39,494 nucleotides of DNA from positions 1 to 39,494 of the forward strand of contig SVEB01000078.1 of the NCBI GenBank assembly GCA_015057635.1, given 5' to 3'. Made by a program: the position numbers and the translations under genes. The stretch's first letter is position 1. Every line of letters starts with the position of its first letter. The notes under the pieces are model-generated. The model had not been told where the DNA came from. It did no database searches and saw nothing but the letters and a program-made list of their open reading frames with translations. Below are positions 36,708 through 39,494 of this stretch, one piece after another. The DNA comes from Lachnospiraceae bacterium (GTDB lineage: Bacteria > Bacillota > Clostridia > Lachnospirales > Lachnospiraceae).

Positions 36708-38858
36708 ATGATACCGAATCAGTATATTGAAAAAACATATGCCGGATGGCTTGGAAAGGCAGTGGGCATCCGAATGGGTGCTCCTATCGAGAACTGGTCA
36801 AAGGAAAAAATCGAACTGATTTACGGAAAGAAGATGAAAGATTATCCGGTTGCCTATCATGACTTTGCAAGCGATGATGACAGTAACGGGCCCCTTTATT
36901 TTGTAAGGGCGTTGAAAGATTATAAGAAAGTGACTGCCAGAGAGATGGGCTATACTTGTCTTAATTACATTCCGTATGAGCATGGTTTCTTCTGGTGGGG
37001 AGAAGAGTTGTCAACCGAACATACTGCTTATAAGAATCTTTTAGCAGGCATGGAAGCACCACAGACCGGAAGTGCTCAGGTAAACGGAACGGAAATTGCG
37101 ACTCAGATTGGCGGACAGATCTTTATTGATTGTTTTGGATTTGTGGCTCCAGGCAACCCTAAGTTAGCGGCACAGTTAGCGGAAAACAGTGCCAGGGTGA
37201 CACATGATTTAGACGGTGTAGAAGGAGCACGATTTATTGCGGCCTGTATATCACTCGCTTATATCAAGACGGACATTCTTACTATCATTTCGGAGGCGCT
37301 TGGCTTTATTGACAAGGAATGTGACTATTATCGTGTTGTGACCGATATGATCCGAATCCGGGAAGAAGGAAAGTCATACGAAGAAGCATATGATTATCTG
37401 AAAGAACATTACTGGACTGACCGCTATCGGGGAGTATGCCATATCATACCGAATGCTGGCATTATCGCAATTGCGCTTCTTCATGGTGAAGGAAGATTTG
37501 ACCGTACAATGGAAATCGTAAATCTATGTGGATTTGATACCGACTGCAATGCTGGAAATGTAGGCTCTATTATGGGCGTTTTATGTGGCATAGAGAGTGA
37601 TAGCAATGAAAAGGGTATTCCAAAACATCTGATTGCTCCAATTCAGGATGTAATGCTTGCTTCGGGTATTATTGGAAGCCTAAATATCTCAACAATATCG
37701 GATAATGCGTTGTTATTTGCACAGATTGGGTATGATCTTGCAGGAGAGCAGATGCCGCAGCCATATGCTTCTTATGTGGAGGCAATGGAAGATAAAAATC
37801 AGAGCATCAGCCATTTTGAGTTTCCTGAAGCAATTCATGGATTCCGCGTAAAAGGACACTATAAAAATGCGGAGGTGGCTATTTCCAACACGGATGCAGA
37901 TGCATCAAACGGGAAAAGGTGCTTGAAGGTAACGATTAATAACCTGCATTCAAAGAATCAGGTATCCATTTATCAAAAAACATATTATACACCGAATGAT
38001 CTTCATGATGCCAGATATCAGCCAAGTTTTTCACCGGTTGTTTATCCGGGAGACGGGCTTTCCTGTCTGCTCAAAAATGTAACTGGACAGAAGATTAAGT
38101 TTTCTCTATACTATAAAAACAGCTATGATTCCTCAATTGGCATTGTATGTGAAAAGGATAGTGAACCAGGTGCCTTTATCAAACTGGAAGGATGCATTCC
38201 ATACCTGGTAAATGGCTTAATTAAGGAAGTCGGAGTGATTGTAGAATCCAGAGAAGAAACGGATCTGTATTTTGGAGAACAGGTCGTGATTTATCTGGAC
38301 GACTTTATTGTGAAAGGAAATCCGGATTATAGTATGGAGTTTAATCGATTAAAGATCGAGGATTATACGCTTCATGGGACGGTTCAGCAGGAACTAGAAG
38401 GATTTACCCATTATTATAAGAATCTTTTGAAGACAGAACTTTCCTGTGATGGGCTGGTTTTAAAAGATGGCGAGAGAATCTATACCGGTCATTATTACTG
38501 GAGGGATTACTGTCTTACATGCGAATTTGAACAGCTGGAAGGTGATTATATGGATATTCTGGTACGAAATCAGGGCATACTGCGTTCCTATGCAGTACGT
38601 TTATCCAAAGATCAGATCGCAATCATCCGTATGCATGAGAAGAAAGAAGAAGTAGTGACAGAAGCAGAGTTTTCTGTTAGGAAGAATGAACGTTATGTGG
38701 TTCATATTGAAGTAAAAGAAAATCTTATAAAAGCAGAATGCAATGGAATCTGTTTAAGCGTCAAAGATCATAAGGAAGACGCTTATCTGCATGGCGGGAT
38801 CGGATTTGGTGCAGGTGAAGATGCAAAAACACATCTGATATCGTATCGTGTCCACTAG
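36708..38858 (+). CDS. ADP-ribosylglycohydrolase family protein with C-terminal beta-sandwich region
   Basis: A 716-residue cytoplasmic protein. Residues 1 to about 350 are an ADP-ribosylglycohydrolase fold: YAGWLGKAVGIRMGAP (11-26), a metal site DDDSN (56-60, usually GDDT-D/E), and the second site GFDTDCNAGNVGSIMG (275-290) with Asp277 and Asp279 retained. Residues of about 370-715 are all-beta, likely one or two jelly-roll or laminin-like domains, an addition not seen in plain members. Family members cleave N- or O-glycosidic bonds of ADP-ribose or related ribosyl groups. The nucleoside importer, hydrolase and kinase nearby suggest a small ribosyl compound as substrate here, as inferred for E. 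coli YegU. The start directly abuts the M20 gene, with AAGGAG at 36694-36699. Confidence 0.85.
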   Translation: MIPNQYIEKTYAGWLGKAVGIRMGAPIENWSKEKIELIYGKKMKDYPVAYHDFASDDDSNGPLYFVRALKDYKKVTAREMGYTCLNYIPYEHGFFWWGEELSTEHTAYKNLLAGMEAPQTGSAQVNGTEIATQIGGQIFIDCFGFVAPGNPKLAAQLAENSARVTHDLDGVEGARFIAACISLAYIKTDILTIISEALGFIDKECDYYRVVTDMIRIREEGKSYEEAYDYLKEHYWTDRYRGVCHIIPNAGIIAIALLHGEGRFDRTMEIVNLCGFDTDCNAGNVGSIMGVLCGIESDSNEKGIPKHLIAPIQDVMLASGIIGSLNISTISDNALLFAQIGYDLAGEQMPQPYASYVEAMEDKNQSISHFEFPEAIHGFRVKGHYKNAEVAISNTDADASNGKRCLKVTINNLHSKNQVSIYQKTYYTPNDLHDARYQPSFSPVVYPGDGLSCLLKNVTGQKIKFSLYYKNSYDSSIGIVCEKDSEPGAFIKLEGCIPYLVNGLIKEVGVIVESREETDLYFGEQVVIYLDDFIVKGNPDYSMEFNRLKIEDYTLHGTVQQELEGFTHYYKNLLKTELSCDGLVLKDGERIYTGHYYWRDYCLTCEFEQLEGDYMDILVRNQGILRSYAVRLSKDQIAIIRMHEKKEEVVTEAEFSVRKNERYVVHIEVKENLIKAECNGICLSVKDHKEDAYLHGGIGFGAGEDAKTHLISYRVH

Positions 38859-38913
38859 AAGAGTACCAACACTTATAAGATAGTACGGTAAGAAATCAAG
38901 AAAAGAGTAAAAT

Positions 38914-39494
38914 ATGGAGCAAAGACAAAGTATGGATTTAACAATATTGGTAGATAACAATACATTCATTGATCAGTATTATTTAGGGGAGCCGGCAGTT
39001 TCTTATCTCATTGAGACAGATGGAAAGAAAGTTCTGTTTGATGTGGGATACTCAGATGTATTTCTTAAAAATATGGAGGCAATGGGACATAAGCTTAAGG
39101 AGATTGATGCAATTGTGCTTTCACACGGACATAATGATCATACAGGAGGACTATCCACTCTGCTTTTGGAGAAAGAGAAATTCGAAGGAAAGAGACCGAC
39201 TCTGATCGCACATCCAGGGGCATTTGAAGAAAAACAGGCCGATGGGCTGATGATTTCATCTGAAGTTTCTGCACAGCAGATGCAAAGCGTATGCGATGTA
39301 ACGCTTCCGGAAGGCACATATCCTGTCACTGAAAACCTGCTTTTTTTAGGAGGAATACCGAGAGGAAATTGCTATGAAGCCCAAAATCCGGTGGGGACTA
39401 AGAATACCTTAAATGGATGGCAGGCAGATTTTGTGGAAGAGGATACGGCCTTAGTATATACGGCACAAGATGGGATTTATATTATTACAGGATG
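38914..39494 (+). CDS. Metallo-beta-lactamase fold hydrolase, N-terminal part (runs off the window)
   Basis: The first 193 residues are in the window and the frame stays open to the last base. The fold is metallo-beta-lactamase, with the metal motif SHGHNDHTGG (HxHxDH) at about residues 69-78. The preceding AVSYLIETDGKKVLFDVGYSDVFLKNMEAMGH and following VYTAQDGIYIITG resemble the group annotated as 7,8-dihydropterin-6-methyl-4-(beta-D-ribofuranosyl)aminobenzene 5'-phosphate synthase-like, so that name is a family label only. ATG 38914 is given; ATG 38932 with GGAG at 38917-38920 is an equal alternative, since neither ribosome site is strong. It is 55 bases after the ADP-ribosylglycohydrolase-family gene and probably in the same transcript. 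Confidence 0.82.
   Translation, partial: MEQRQSMDLTILVDNNTFIDQYYLGEPAVSYLIETDGKKVLFDVGYSDVFLKNMEAMGHKLKEIDAIVLSHGHNDHTGGLSTLLLEKEKFEGKRPTLIAHPGAFEEKQADGLMISSEVSAQQMQSVCDVTLPEGTYPVTENLLFLGGIPRGNCYEAQNPVGTKNTLNGWQADFVEEDTALVYTAQDGIYIITG

Overview
The window reads as chromosome of a low-GC Firmicute of the Lachnospiraceae type (Clostridium cluster XIVa; plant-polysaccharide-using gut or soil anaerobe). This is inferred from the AT-rich composition, strong AGGAGG ribosome sites, intracellular glycan enzymes, LplABC-type oligosaccharide importers without their own ATPase, and a GH112 phosphorylase. Almost all genes lie on the plus strand. Only an AraC regulator is on the minus strand. No tRNA, rRNA, CRISPR array, insertion-sequence transposase or prophage gene was seen.

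Region 1 (1-7132): the tail of a MATE efflux protein and its terminator, then a tight three-gene operon of cytoplasmic glycosidases: GH43, GH51 arabinofuranosidase and a LacZ-type GH2 beta-galactosidase. Together they fit arabinose/galactose removal from imported arabinogalactan or pectin side-chain oligosaccharides.

Region 2 (7133-18141): mostly single genes with their own promoters or terminators. They are an unrecognised 203-residue protein behind several inverted repeats, a Nudix hydrolase, a short cytoplasmic GH115-like protein with a small companion, a second MATE protein, a half-length DapF-like protein without the catalytic Cys, a 638-residue protein with two winged-helix-like C-terminal units (DUF3320-like), a metal-dependent amidohydrolase and two small unknowns. 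The region ends in a long palindromic repeat.

Region 3 (18156-26765): a rhamnogalacturonan-type locus. A divergent AraC regulator faces an importer (two permeases and a lipoprotein binding protein), followed by a GH112 galactosyl phosphorylase and a GH105 unsaturated galacturonyl hydrolase. The simplest reading is uptake of unsaturated RG-I fragments, removal of the terminal unsaturated uronic acid by GH105, and phosphorolysis of the exposed Gal-beta-1,4-Rha by GH112.

Region 4 (26766-27639): a second, longer palindromic repeat sharing a 36-base core with the first, then the promoter and a LacI-type operator.

Region 5 (27640-39494): a nucleoside/ribosyl scavenging locus. It holds a LacI regulator, a ribokinase-family kinase, a BMP-type binding lipoprotein, a double-domain ABC ATPase, two permeases and a nucleoside hydrolase. 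After a terminator come an M20 amidohydrolase, an ADP-ribosylglycohydrolase-family protein with an extra C-terminal region, and the start of a metallo-beta-lactamase-fold protein that runs off the end. The pairing of nucleoside uptake, a PfkB-type kinase and an ADP-ribosylglycohydrolase-family protein resembles E. coli yegTUV in gene content, but this locus also has a nucleoside hydrolase, an M20 amidohydrolase and an MBL protein.
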